Source of the DNA: Microbaculum marinum
Lineage (GTDB): Bacteria > Pseudomonadota > Alphaproteobacteria > Rhizobiales > Tepidamorphaceae
DNA length: 64,000 nt
Strand: one strand, 5' to 3'
Assembly: GCF_042646165.1 (NCBI RefSeq)
Contig: NZ_JBHRTC010000015.1
Shown: positions 54,264 to 63,130 of the stretch, in pieces
How the letters are laid out: each line of letters begins with the position of its first letter
Position numbering within the stretch: the stretch's first letter is position 1
The notes under the pieces: model-generated
Databases searched by the model: none
What the model was told of the DNA's origin: nothing
Seen by the model: only the letters and a program-made list of their open reading frames with translations
Position numbers and translations under genes: made by a program

Positions 54264-55102
54264 GGCTCGATCTCCGCGTAGCCGTTGCGGATCACGGCGG
54301 TGCCTTCCGAATCCGTGGCCTCGAACCCGACGCCGGTTGCGCCGCCGCTCCAGTGGACCACCGTCAACTCCTGGCCCGGTGTCATGAGAAGCGGGCCGGT
54401 GAAGCGGCAGCCGAAGCGCTTCAGGCGCCGCGTGTCGCCGCCGCAATGGTTGTCGACGATGGCGCGCGAGGCGAAGGCGAGGGTGCACATGCCGTGCACG
54501 ATCGGCGCCGGAAAGCCGGCCTTCGCCGCCGCCGCCGGATCGATCGTGTAGGCGGAGTAGTCGCGGGCGGCGTCGGCGTAGCGCCGCGTCTGATCGGGCG
54601 ACAGGGCGTAGCGTTCGGAGGACGTGGCGCCGCGCTCGGGGGCTGGGCGTTCGGGAACCGGTTCGCCGGCGTCTTCGTGGCGCTCGCCCGGCAGAAGGCA
54701 GCCGCTGTACTGGCTGCACACCAGCCGCCCGTCGTGGGTCGTCGTGTCGGAGCGCACGATGAAGACGGTCCCGGCACGGGTGCCGCGGATCCCCTGCAGC
54801 GTCGAAACCGAGAACAGCCGCTGGCCCGGCACGATCGGCTCATGGAAGACGAAATCGTGTTCCCCGTGCAGGATGAAGGCCGGCGTGATGCGGCCGAGAA
54901 CCTCGACCATCGACTGCATGACCGGCACGTGCGCGAACACCGGCGGCGCGATCTCACCGGAGAGGTGGCGCGGGTTGGCATCGTCGACGGCCCGGGCGAA
55001 CTGCGCCAGCCGGTGGGTGTCGGTGCGGAACTCCTCGGAGTCGCGCGACAGGCCGATCATCGCGGCGGGTTCTGAAGTTGCGCTGGACATCGCAGCGGTC
55101 AT
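54260..55102 (-). CDS. MFE-2-like hydratase 2, double hot-dog, catalytic His replaced
   Basis: A 280-residue two-hot-dog protein like the hydratase-2 part of peroxisomal multifunctional enzyme 2. The N-terminal half (to ~140) is the non-catalytic repeat. The second repeat has GFPAPIVHGMCTLAFASRAIV, but its hydratase motif reads RDYSAYTIDP, where the family has GDWNPLHIDP. D181 remains, while the catalytic His position is T186. It may therefore bind acyl-CoA without hydrating it, or use different chemistry. It sits 2 bp after an MFE-2-like SDR and overlaps the CoA ligase. Confidence 0.85.
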   Translation of the reverse strand: MTAAMSSATSEPAAMIGLSRDSEEFRTDTHRLAQFARAVDDANPRHLSGEIAPPVFAHVPVMQSMVEVLGRITPAFILHGEHDFVFHEPIVPGQRLFSVSTLQGIRGTRAGTVFIVRSDTTTHDGRLVCSQYSGCLLPGERHEDAGEPVPERPAPERGATSSERYALSPDQTRRYADAARDYSAYTIDPAAAAKAGFPAPIVHGMCTLAFASRAIVDNHCGGDTRRLKRFGCRFTGPLLMTPGQELTVVHWSGGATGVGFEATDSEGTAVIRNGYAEIEP

Positions 55103-55104
55103 CG

Positions 55105-56001
55105 CTAGAGCCCTTCCACGAAATCGCCGAGCGTTGGCAGCCGGGGCAGCTTCCGGCCGATGGCCGCATCGATCTCGTCGACGCTCCATTTGCCCTGCGT
55201 GCGCACGTCCACCGCCACCGCGCTGGGCGCGATCACCTCGACCCGGTTGCCGTAGGCCTGGAACACTTGGCCGTTAGCGGGACAGTCGGCGCTGGCAAGC
55301 CAGCAGATCAGCGGCGCGACGTTCTCCGGCGCGAAGACGTCGAACTGATCCGGCGGCGGTGCCTGCAGCGACGCCTCGATGCGGGTTCGCGCGGACGGCG
55401 ACACCGCGTTGGAGCGGACGCCGTACTTCGCGCCCTCCATCGCCAGCGTGCGGCTGAGGCCGACGACGGCGAGCTTCGCCGAGGCGTAGTTGGCCTGGCC
55501 GAAATTGCCGATCAGTCCCGCCAGCGACGTCGTGTGCACGATCGAGGCGGCGACCTTTTCGCCGTCCTTCGACCGGGCGCGCCAGTAGGCCATGGCATGC
55601 CGCGCCGGCGCGGCGTGGCCCTTCAGGTGGACCCGGATCACCGCGTCCCATTCCTCTTCGGACATGTTGGCGAACAGCCGGTCGCGCAGGATGCCGGCAT
55701 TGTTGACGAGGACATCGAGCCTGCCGAAGGCCTCGAGCGCCTGGTCGATCATCGCGGCGGCATCGTTCCAGTCGGCGACGTCGTGAGGGCTGACGACGGC
55801 CCGCCCGCCGGCCGCGGTGATCTCCTCGACGACTTCGCGCGCCGGCGCCGGATCGCGCCCGTTGCCCTGCAGGTCGCCGCCGAGGTCGTTGACGACGACA
55901 TCGGCACCCTGCTCGGCAAGGGCGATCGCATAGGCCCGGCCAAGTCCGCGGCCGGCACCCGTTACGATCGCGACACGCCCGTCAAGCCGGCGATGCGTCA
56001 T
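55105..56001 (-). CDS. SDR 3-hydroxyacyl-CoA dehydrogenase, MFE-2 type
   Basis: A 298-residue short-chain dehydrogenase like the N-terminal domain of MFE-2 (17-beta-HSD4). NAD binding TGAGRGLGRAYAIALAEQGADVVVNDLGG; catalytic Ser in HTTSLAGLIGNFGQANYASAK with the Tyr-x3-Lys; NNAGILRDR. The last 50 residues form the typical MFE-2 C-terminal extension. It probably oxidises a 3-hydroxyacyl-CoA. First gene of the eleven-gene operon; GGGGGAG precedes the ATG, and an operator-like site lies 138 bp upstream. Confidence 0.9.
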   Translation of the reverse strand: MTHRRLDGRVAIVTGAGRGLGRAYAIALAEQGADVVVNDLGGDLQGNGRDPAPAREVVEEITAAGGRAVVSPHDVADWNDAAAMIDQALEAFGRLDVLVNNAGILRDRLFANMSEEEWDAVIRVHLKGHAAPARHAMAYWRARSKDGEKVAASIVHTTSLAGLIGNFGQANYASAKLAVVGLSRTLAMEGAKYGVRSNAVSPSARTRIEASLQAPPPDQFDVFAPENVAPLICWLASADCPANGQVFQAYGNRVEVIAPSAVAVDVRTQGKWSVDEIDAAIGRKLPRLPTLGDFVEGL

Positions 56002-56138
56002 TCATGCTCCCCCGCTGCGGCCCGGCCCCGCGGGCCGGCCGAACAACTGTCCCGGACCTTTCCGGGGCCCCTCCGGAGCCTCTTTCGCCCGCCCGATTCT
56101 CTCCCGCGTGGCGCTCCGTACGAGAATAGTAATGATCT

Positions 56139-56159
56139 TGAATATGACGTCAATATCAA
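56139..56159 (+). promoter_or_regulatory. Operator-like site upstream of the SDR operon
   Basis: TGAATATGACGTCAATATCA plus one A, centred on the palindrome GACGTC, stands in an AT-rich patch within GC-rich DNA between the tetR stop and the SDR start. The site at 57067-57087 on the other strand matches it in 19 of 21 positions. Confidence 0.65.
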
Positions 56160-56219
56160 TTTTTTGGGGCGTCGGGAGCTGCACGTGGTGTCGGGGGCCC
56201 TTCGGGCGCCCGCCGCCCG

Positions 56220-56960
56220 TCAAGTTGCCGGCGGATCCTTGCAGTAGACCGCGCGGTACCACAGCGTCGACAACATCATCGCCACCTCGTCGTCGTCCAC
56301 CTCGCCGTCGGTGAAGGCGGGATCCCTGTTGATGATGACGGCGTAGAGATAGTGGAAGACCATCCCCTCCAGCGCGCGGGCCATCTGCAGCAGCGAGCCG
56401 GGGGTGTCCTCCTCCACCCGGCCGCGGCGGGCGATCGACCGGGCGAGCTTCTCTATCCACTTGAAATGCCGTGGCTGCCACAGGTCGCGGAACTCCGGCA
56501 CCTGCGTCTGCAGTTGGACATGGCACTGCATCAGGCCAGCATTGGCCTTGTAGGCCGAGATGAAGAACCTGTTGGTGTAGTAGATCGCCTCGAACTCGCC
56601 GGTGCCGCGGCTGACCTGTTTGGCGCGTTCGTAGAGGTGGTCGACGAATTCGAGCACCACCTCGATGGCGATGTCGTTCTTGTCGCGGAAATAGACGTAG
56701 AAAGTTCCGAGCGCCACGTCGGCATAGGCGCATACGTCGGACACCTTCAGGGCCTGGTAGCCGATCTCCTCGAGCGCCCTGGCGGCGGCGATCTTCAGGC
56801 GGAACTTGGTGCGGTCGCCCTTGGAGGCGAACGCCTGCGTCTCCAGCCGGCCGGCGAGGTAGTCGCAATACCGGCCCTCGCCGTCGTCGACCACGACCTG
56901 GTGTTTCGCTCCCCGTGTGGAGCCGCGTGCCGCACCGCGCGCCGCCGCCTGCCCATCCAT
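56220..56960 (-). CDS. TetR-family regulator of the acyl-CoA catabolic island
   Basis: A 246-residue TetR protein with an unusual 50-residue leader (Ala/Arg/Gly-rich, then VVVDDGEGRYCDYLAGRLE). The HTH is KIAAARALEEIGYQALKVSDVCAYADVALGTFYVYFRDKNDIAIEVVLEFVDHLYERA (about 55-113). The C-terminal ligand domain is FadR/KstR2-like only in length. It lies between the two divergent catabolic operons, and matching operator-like sites lie in front of each, so an acyl-CoA-responsive repressor is a good guess. Confidence 0.86.
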   Translation of the reverse strand: MDGQAAARGAARGSTRGAKHQVVVDDGEGRYCDYLAGRLETQAFASKGDRTKFRLKIAAARALEEIGYQALKVSDVCAYADVALGTFYVYFRDKNDIAIEVVLEFVDHLYERAKQVSRGTGEFEAIYYTNRFFISAYKANAGLMQCHVQLQTQVPEFRDLWQPRHFKWIEKLARSIARRGRVEEDTPGSLLQMARALEGMVFHYLYAVIINRDPAFTDGEVDDDEVAMMLSTLWYRAVYCKDPPAT

Positions 56961-57266
56961 CTTCAGGCCCTCCAGATCGTGCTATCGCACCGTTCCCGCC
57001 AACATTCAATGTTGCCGGAACAGCCGCCGACGCCATTGTGCCGGCTCGCGAGTTCGCGTTCCAAATTTGACATTGACTTCATATTCATATTAGGGGAACG
57101 TCCGCAAATCTCCAGTGACCCCGTGCGGATCCGGCGGCGAATCGGTCCTCCGACGGTGTCTCCAGCATGACTCCGGGTGCGCCGTGGTTCCATCGAAAGT
57201 TGCATTCTCCGGCGCCGGGCTGGGACGCGTCTTCGGGCCGGGCGCAGCACGTACGAGGCCCGTCTG
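56961..57266. other. Divergent intergenic region tetR / thiolase-like gene
   Basis: 306 bp without a gene. It contains an AT-rich patch with the operator-like site at 57067-57087, 107 bp before the tetR ATG and 180 bp before the thiolase ATG. No convincing sigma-70 pair was found. The thiolase frame is open from 57177, but no family similarity starts before 57267. Confidence 0.6.
57067..57087 (-). promoter_or_regulatory. Operator-like site in the tetR/thiolase divergent region
   Basis: The minus strand reads TGAATATGAAGTCAATGTCA plus A. It differs from the site at 56139-56159 only at two positions (consensus TGAATATGAMGTCAATRTCA). Placed to control tetR, the thiolase operon, or both. Confidence 0.65.
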
Positions 57267-58415
57267 ATGGCGCAGCCGCCGGTCTACATCGTCGGCGCCG
57301 CGGAGACGCCCCTCGGCAAGGTCCCCGACCACAACGAGTTCTCGATGGTGGCGGTCGCCGCGCAGGAAGCGCTGGGCGAGGCCGGCCTGCGTTTCTCCGA
57401 CGTCGACGCGCTGTTCACCAACTACATGGGCGAGGAGGGCTCGGTCCAGCTTGGCGAGTACCTCGGGATCCAGCCGCGCTATGCCGAGTCCTCGGACATG
57501 GGCGGGGCCTCCTTCGAGTTCTTCGTGCACCACGCGATGCTGGCGATCGCGGCGGGCCGCTGCGACGTCGCGCTGGTCGGCTATGCCTCCCGTCAGCGCA
57601 GCCGGCGCAACCGCAAGCGCGCCTCCGACAGTCTCGACGGCTCGCTGACCGGCCAGTTCGAGGCGCCCTACGGGATACACTTCCCGATCGGCCACTACGC
57701 CCTGTCCGCGGCGCGCTACATGCATCAATACGGCGCGACACTGGAGCATCTCTCGGAGGTCGCCGTGGCAGCCCGGCAATGGGCGGCCCTCAATCCAAGG
57801 GCCTGGGTACGCGACCCGCTTTCGCTCGACGACGTCATGGCTTCGCCGATGATCTGCGATCCTTTGCGCAAGCTCGACTGCTGCCTCGTCACCGACGGCG
57901 GCGGCGCAATCGTCATCGCCCGCAAGGACCGCGCCCGCGATGCCGTAAAGACGCCTGTACGCATCCTCGGCGCAGGCGAAAGCCACGTTCAGTGGAACGT
58001 CGCCCAGTGCCCCGACCTGACCGTCACGCCGGGCGTGGTCTCGGGTCGCGAGGCCTTCGGCATGGCCGGCATCAGGCCCGGCGACGTCGACGTGTTCGAA
58101 CCTTACGACAACTTCACCCATGCGGTGCTGCTCTACCTGGAAGACCTGGGCTTCTGCGGCAAGGGAGAGGCGGGCGACTTCATCGCCGACGGTCGGCTCC
58201 GGCCCGGCGGCAGCCTGCCGAGCATGACGTCGGGCGGCGGACTGTCCTACTGTCACCCCGGCGCGCTCGGCATCCTGCTGCTCATCGAGGCGGTGCGGCA
58301 GGTGCGTGGCGAGGCGGGCGACCGCCAGGTCGACGGCGCCGAAATTGCGGTTGCGCACGGCACCGGCGGTCTTGCATTCTCGACCGCCTCGACAGTGGTG
58401 CTGGCCCGTGACTGA
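57267..58415 (+). CDS. Thiolase-fold protein lacking the nucleophilic Cys (SCP-x/Ltp2-like)
   Basis: A 382-residue thiolase-superfamily protein of the sterol-carrier/lipid-transfer type. The Cys of classic thiolases (GGCS) is A81 in SDMGGASFEFF, and the C-terminal CxG is HGTGG (364-368). H330 (LSYCHPGALG) remains, with Y280 (FEPYDNFTH) and Y328 nearby. It cannot act by the classic Cys mechanism. Ltp2-type proteins with a DUF35 partner are retro-aldolases in steroid side-chain loss; the next gene is DUF35 and overlaps by 8 bp. An aldolase role is therefore proposed. Confidence 0.87.
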   Translation: MAQPPVYIVGAAETPLGKVPDHNEFSMVAVAAQEALGEAGLRFSDVDALFTNYMGEEGSVQLGEYLGIQPRYAESSDMGGASFEFFVHHAMLAIAAGRCDVALVGYASRQRSRRNRKRASDSLDGSLTGQFEAPYGIHFPIGHYALSAARYMHQYGATLEHLSEVAVAARQWAALNPRAWVRDPLSLDDVMASPMICDPLRKLDCCLVTDGGGAIVIARKDRARDAVKTPVRILGAGESHVQWNVAQCPDLTVTPGVVSGREAFGMAGIRPGDVDVFEPYDNFTHAVLLYLEDLGFCGKGEAGDFIADGRLRPGGSLPSMTSGGGLSYCHPGALGILLLIEAVRQVRGEAGDRQVDGAEIAVAHGTGGLAFSTASTVVLARD

Positions 58416-58812
58416 CACAACCGACCTGATCGCCGTCGGCGCCGCCGACCCGACCACCGAGACCTTCTGGAAGGCCTGCGCGGAGCGCCGGCTGCTGGTC
58501 CAGAAGTGCGCCGATTGCGGTTCCCATCAGTTCTACCCGCGGCCGTTTTGCCTGGAGTGCGAAAGCAACGCGCTGGACTGGGTCGCCGTCGCCGGCACCG
58601 GCACCGTCTACTCGCTGACCACGGTGCGCGTCCCGGTGATCGAAGAGCTGACCCCGCCCTACGAGGTTGCGCTGGTCGACCTCGACGAGGGGCCGCGGCT
58701 CCTGACCAACATCATCGCGGGGGACGCGGCCATCGGCGACCGCGTGACCCTCGACTGGCGGGAGCGCGACGGCCTGCCGCCGCTTCCGGTGTTCCGGCCG
58801 GCCGAGCCATGA
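58408..58812 (+). CDS. DUF35 zinc-ribbon/OB-fold acyl-CoA-binding protein
   Basis: 134 residues. The zinc ribbon is C34, C37, C48, C51 (CADCGSHQFYPRPFCLEC), followed by the OB fold (GTGTVYSLTTVRVPVIEELTPPYEVALVDLDEG, IGDRVTLDW). DUF35 proteins bind thiolase-fold partners and the CoA part of substrates. The start is GTG at 58408, inside the end of the thiolase gene (8-bp overlap), so the two are translationally coupled and probably form a complex. Confidence 0.88.
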   Translation: MTDTTDLIAVGAADPTTETFWKACAERRLLVQKCADCGSHQFYPRPFCLECESNALDWVAVAGTGTVYSLTTVRVPVIEELTPPYEVALVDLDEGPRLLTNIIAGDAAIGDRVTLDWRERDGLPPLPVFRPAEP

Positions 58813-60002
58813 CCGGACCGGCCGGACCCGATCGCGACGCCTGCATCGCCGTGATCCGGGACCTCATCGCGTTCCCCACCGTCTCCGACCGGCCCAACCG
58901 CGACCTGCTCGACTATGTCGCCCGCTTCCTGGCGGATCACGGCGTCGACAGCGAGATCCTCTGGAACGAGGACCGCTCCAAGGGCAACCTCTGGGCGACC
59001 ATCGGCCCCGACGACCGGCCGGGCGTCGTGCTGTCGGGCCACAGCGACGTCGTCCCGATCGCCGACCAGGCCTGGACCGCCGACCCCTTCGCCCTGCGCA
59101 TCGACAACGACCGGATCTACGGCCGCGGCGCCTGCGACATGAAGGGCTTCGTCGGCATCGCGCTCGCATTCGTGCCGACCCTGGTGACGCTTGACCTGAA
59201 GGTTCCGGTCCACATCGCCATCTCCTATGACGAGGAACTCGGCTGCACCGGCGTCCGCAGCCTGATCGACCGGCTGGCCGGCTTTGAAGTCAGGCCGGCG
59301 CTGTGCATCGTCGGCGAACCGACCTCGATGCAGGTCGTCGTCGGCCACAAGGGCGGCGGCTTCTACCGGGTCACGGTGCATGGTCGCTCGGCCCACTCCA
59401 GCCTGGCACCAAAGGCCGTCAACGCGGTGGAGTATGCCGCCGACATCGCTGCGATCATCAGGGACCTCGCGCGCGAGCAGGCCACCACCGGCCCGCGCGA
59501 GGACGGGTACGAGATCCCGCACTCGACGATCTCGGTGAACGCCCTCCATGGCGGCACCGCGTATAACGTGGTGCCGGAAACATGCGAGCTGAAGTTCGAC
59601 ATCCGCTCTCTTCCCGAACTCGACATGGCTACGGTGATCTCCCGGCTGAGGGCGCGGATAGACGCCGAGGTCCTGCCGCGGATGCGCGCCATCGAGCCGA
59701 CGAGTTCCGTCGAGATCGAGCCGGTCGTCGAACTGTTGGGACTGTCCACGGACGCCGGCGATCCCGCGGTCACCTTCATCAAGCGGCTCGTTGGCCGCAA
59801 CGATCACCTCAAGGTCGCATACGGTACCGAGGCGGGGCTGTTCAGCCGCGAGGCGGGAATTCCCACCGTCGTCTGCGGCCCGGGCTCGATAGACCAGGCT
59901 CACAAGCCGGACGAATTTCTGGACCTGAGCGAGATCGATGCCTGCCGGGCCTTCCTCGCCCGGCTCAGCGGCGAACTGGCCGAGGCGGGACTGCCATGGT
60001 AG
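58809..60002 (+). CDS. M20 metallopeptidase, acetylornithine deacetylase-like
   Basis: A 397-residue ArgE/DapE-type di-zinc deacylase. H78 and D80 (LSGHSDVVP), D110 (GACDMKG), E142-E143 (SYDEELGCTG), E170 (VGEPTSM) and the C-terminal His (IDQAHKPDEF) make up the metal and catalytic set. GRSAHSSLAPKAVNAVEYA is the dimerisation domain. It removes an acyl group from an amine such as N-acetylornithine. Distance from any arginine gene and its place in this operon suggest an N-acyl catabolic intermediate instead. It overlaps DUF35 by 4 bp. Confidence 0.88.
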   Translation: MTGPAGPDRDACIAVIRDLIAFPTVSDRPNRDLLDYVARFLADHGVDSEILWNEDRSKGNLWATIGPDDRPGVVLSGHSDVVPIADQAWTADPFALRIDNDRIYGRGACDMKGFVGIALAFVPTLVTLDLKVPVHIAISYDEELGCTGVRSLIDRLAGFEVRPALCIVGEPTSMQVVVGHKGGGFYRVTVHGRSAHSSLAPKAVNAVEYAADIAAIIRDLAREQATTGPREDGYEIPHSTISVNALHGGTAYNVVPETCELKFDIRSLPELDMATVISRLRARIDAEVLPRMRAIEPTSSVEIEPVVELLGLSTDAGDPAVTFIKRLVGRNDHLKVAYGTEAGLFSREAGIPTVVCGPGSIDQAHKPDEFLDLSEIDACRAFLARLSGELAEAGLPW

Positions 60003-60019
60003 CCGGCGGGACCAGCTAG

Positions 60020-61663
60020 ATGCCCGCCGGCATCTCGGTGGCGCAGGCCTTCGACTACATCGTTGTCGGCGCGGGGACGGCCGGTTCGATCCTGGCGGCG
60101 CGCCTTGCCGAGGACACCGGCACCACGGTCTGCGTCGTCGAGGCCGGCCCCGCCGACCGTCATCCGCTGATTCATGTTCCGGCCGGCTTCACCCGGCTCC
60201 TCTCCGAGCCCTCTGTCACCTGGCAGTTCCGCACCGAACCCTCCGAGGGAACCGCTGGCCGCCAAATCGCGACGGTGCAGGGGCGGGTGCTCGGCGGGTC
60301 CGGCGCGATCAACGGCATGATCTATGTCCGCGGCCAACCGGCCGACTACGATCACTGGGCGCAGCTCGGCAACCGCGGCTGGGGCTACGAAGACCTGCTG
60401 CCGTATTTCCGGCGCGTCGAGCGGCGGATCGGCGGCGGTTCCGACGGGGGCACCGACGAGGCCGTGCGGGGTCGGTCCGGCCCTATCCCGGTCACCGACA
60501 TGGACTGGATCCATCCCGTCTCGGAGGCCTTCATCGACGCCGCCGTAAAGGCCGGCATGCCTCGTAACCCGGACTACAATTCAGGCGACCAGGAAGGGGT
60601 CGGCTATTTCCAGCGCACCATCGACCGCGGATTGCGTTCCACCACTGCGAAAGCCTATCTGAAGCCCGCCATGCGGCGCGGCGCGATCCGTCTGGTGACC
60701 CGCGCGACGGCCACTGCCGTGACCTTCGAGGGTACCCGCGCGACCGGCGTGCGCGTCCTGCGCGACGGCGTCCAGGCGGAGGAGACGATCAAGGCGAAGC
60801 GGGAGGTCATCCTGTGCGCCGGAACCGTCAACACTGCCCGGCTGCTTCAGATCTCGGGCATCGGCCCCGCCGGCCTGCTGCGGGATATCGGCGCTGATGT
60901 CGTCGCCGATCGCCCCGGCGTCGGGGCCAACCTGATCGATCACTATTCCGCCCGCCTGGTGATGCGGGCGAGGCCTCATGTCGTGACGCTCAACGAGCTC
61001 GCCAGAGGTCCGCGCCTGGCCGGGCAGATCCTGCGCTGGGCGGCGAAGCGCCCGAGCATCCTCGCCCTCACGCCGTCTCAGATCTACCTGTTCCGCAAGT
61101 CCTCGCCGGAGCTCGACCTTCCCGATCTGCAATGCGTGTTCACGCCGGGGAGCTACAAGGAAGGCCAGCACTACGTGCTCGACAGCTACCCGGGCGTCAC
61201 CGGCGGCGCCTGGCAGCATCGGCCGCTGAGCCGTGGTCATGTCCACGCACGCTCGCTGGATGTCCGCGTCGACCCGGTCATCCAGCCCAACTACCTCGCC
61301 CACCCCATCGACCGGCAGGTGATGGTCGCAGGCATGAATTTCGTCCGCAGCCTCCTGCATTCCCCTGGTCTTGCGGCCTATCTGGAAGCCGAGACCATTC
61401 CCGGCGACAAGGTGCACACGGACGACGAGATGCTCGACTTCTGCCGGCGAAACGGCTCCACCGGCTACCATCTCGTCGGCACCGCGCGAATGGGCTCGCC
61501 CGACGACGCGATGGCCGTCGTCGACGATCGCCTGAAGGTGCATGGTGTCGGGGCGCTACGCGTCGCCGACGCCTCGGTGATGCCCGGCATACCCTCCGCC
61601 AACACGCACACCGCAACGATGGTCGTCGCCGAGAAGGCCTCCGACATGATCCGCGAGCGCTGA
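60020..61663 (+). CDS. GMC-family FAD oxidoreductase (choline dehydrogenase-like)
   Basis: 547 residues. FAD binding YIVVGAGTAGSILAARLAED and EAGP; GMC signatures GRVLGGSGAINGMIYVRG and LCAGTVNTARLLQISGIGP; catalytic His in GSTGYHLVGTARMG and the second His in SANTHTATMVVAEKASD. It oxidises an alcohol to an aldehyde and passes electrons to a quinone or oxygen. An aldehyde dehydrogenase follows 4 bp downstream, so the two probably convert a primary alcohol to a carboxylate, possibly for the CoA ligase on the other strand. Confidence 0.9.
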   Translation: MPAGISVAQAFDYIVVGAGTAGSILAARLAEDTGTTVCVVEAGPADRHPLIHVPAGFTRLLSEPSVTWQFRTEPSEGTAGRQIATVQGRVLGGSGAINGMIYVRGQPADYDHWAQLGNRGWGYEDLLPYFRRVERRIGGGSDGGTDEAVRGRSGPIPVTDMDWIHPVSEAFIDAAVKAGMPRNPDYNSGDQEGVGYFQRTIDRGLRSTTAKAYLKPAMRRGAIRLVTRATATAVTFEGTRATGVRVLRDGVQAEETIKAKREVILCAGTVNTARLLQISGIGPAGLLRDIGADVVADRPGVGANLIDHYSARLVMRARPHVVTLNELARGPRLAGQILRWAAKRPSILALTPSQIYLFRKSSPELDLPDLQCVFTPGSYKEGQHYVLDSYPGVTGGAWQHRPLSRGHVHARSLDVRVDPVIQPNYLAHPIDRQVMVAGMNFVRSLLHSPGLAAYLEAETIPGDKVHTDDEMLDFCRRNGSTGYHLVGTARMGSPDDAMAVVDDRLKVHGVGALRVADASVMPGIPSANTHTATMVVAEKASDMIRER

Positions 61664-61667
61664 CGCG

Positions 61668-63080
61668 ATGGCGCGGAATCACCTGTTGTTCGTGGGCGGC
61701 GACTGGCGGCCGGGCGCGCGCGGGCACCGCCTGGACCTGATCGATCCTGCAACCGAGCGCGGCATCGGGCAGGTCGCCTGCGCCGCGCCCGACGACATCG
61801 ACGATGCGCTTGCCGCCGCAGCCGGGGCTCTCGACGCCTGGAGGGCGCGCGCACCCGACGATCGCGGGCGGATCCTGCTGGATGCCGCCGACCTGCTCGA
61901 CGCACGGCTCGATGCAGCCGCAGCCGATCTGTCCGAGGAACAGGGCAAGACCGTTGCCGAAGCACGCGGCGAATACGCAAGAGCCGTCGAGACGTTGCAA
62001 TGGTACGGCGCCAACGCGGCAGACCTGTGCGCGCCGGTCGCGCTCGACCGAAGCCGGACCCTCGTTCCCAGCGCGGTGGGCGTCGTCGCCGCGTTCACGC
62101 CCTGGAACTACCCGGCCGTCCTCAATGCCCGCAAGCTCGCCGCGCCGCTGGTCGCCGGCTGCACCGTCATCCTCAAGGCGGCGGAAGAGGCACCGAGTGC
62201 CGGGTGCCATCTCGTCGAGGTCCTGCACGAAGCGGGCGCGCCGGCGGGTGTCGTTAACCTCCTGTTCGGCGATCCGCCGGAGATATCCCGGCGTCTCGTC
62301 GCCTCCGCGGCCGTGAAGGCGCTCACCTTCACCGGTTCCACCCGGGTCGGCAAGCAGCTTGCCGCGCTGGCGGCCGCAAACCTGCAGCGCTGCGTGCTGG
62401 AACTGGGCGGACATTCGCCGGTGATCGTCTGCGCCGACACGGACCTGCCCGCCGCGGCCCGCGCGATATGCGACTACAAGTTCGAATGCGCCGGGCAGAG
62501 CTGCAACGCGCCGAGCCGGGTCATCGTCGAGGCGACCGTCTACGAGCGGTTCCTGGAGCATCTCGTCGCGATGGCCGGCGCCATACGGGTCGGCGACGGC
62601 CGCGACCCGGCAACGGACATGGGCCCGATGGCGAACGCCCGCCGCATCGAGGCGATGCGTGCACTGATCGGCGATGCCGTCGATCGCGGCGCGAACGTGC
62701 TGATCGGGGGCGCAGAACCCGCCGGACCGGGCTTCTTTTGGCCGCCGACGATCCTGACCGATGTCCCCGCGGACGCCCGCATCCTGCGCGAGGAGCCCTT
62801 CGGCCCGGTTCTCGCGGTGTCGCGATTCGAGGATTTCGACGATGCCATACGCCAGGCCAACACCACCGACTACGGCTTGGCATCCTATGTGTTCACCGCC
62901 TCGCGCGACCGCAGGGCGCAGGCGACGGCCGGCCTCGCAGTAGGCAGCGTCAGCTTCAACCGGCTGAAGGGGATCGCCGCAGATGCGCCGAACTGCGGCA
63001 TCGACGACAGCGGGTACGGATACGAAGGCGGGATGGAAGGTCTTCGCGAATTCCAGTACCTGAAGCTCGTCAACCACTAG
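61668..63080 (+). CDS. NAD(P)-dependent aldehyde dehydrogenase
   Basis: 470 residues. Catalytic Cys is C279 (ECAGQSCNAPSR) and the general base E245 (LELGGHSP); N147 (PWNYPA) and K170 (ILKAAEEAP) are also in place. It groups by pattern with succinate-semialdehyde-type dehydrogenases (DLIDPATERGIG, SFNRLKGIAADAPNCGIDDSGYGYEGG near the end). It oxidises an aldehyde to an acid. It starts 4 bp after the GMC gene. Confidence 0.91.
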   Translation: MARNHLLFVGGDWRPGARGHRLDLIDPATERGIGQVACAAPDDIDDALAAAAGALDAWRARAPDDRGRILLDAADLLDARLDAAAADLSEEQGKTVAEARGEYARAVETLQWYGANAADLCAPVALDRSRTLVPSAVGVVAAFTPWNYPAVLNARKLAAPLVAGCTVILKAAEEAPSAGCHLVEVLHEAGAPAGVVNLLFGDPPEISRRLVASAAVKALTFTGSTRVGKQLAALAAANLQRCVLELGGHSPVIVCADTDLPAAARAICDYKFECAGQSCNAPSRVIVEATVYERFLEHLVAMAGAIRVGDGRDPATDMGPMANARRIEAMRALIGDAVDRGANVLIGGAEPAGPGFFWPPTILTDVPADARILREEPFGPVLAVSRFEDFDDAIRQANTTDYGLASYVFTASRDRRAQATAGLAVGSVSFNRLKGIAADAPNCGIDDSGYGYEGGMEGLREFQYLKLVNH

Positions 63081-63130
63081 CCGCCGGCGACCGGTCGCGG
63101 CACCGGCGCTGGCCCGAGGAGAACCGGCGA

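Noticed and set aside
57167..58411. 414-codon plus frame overlapping the thiolase-like gene
   Set aside because: Pro/Arg/Gly-rich shadow in another frame; the thiolase frame carries all conserved blocks.
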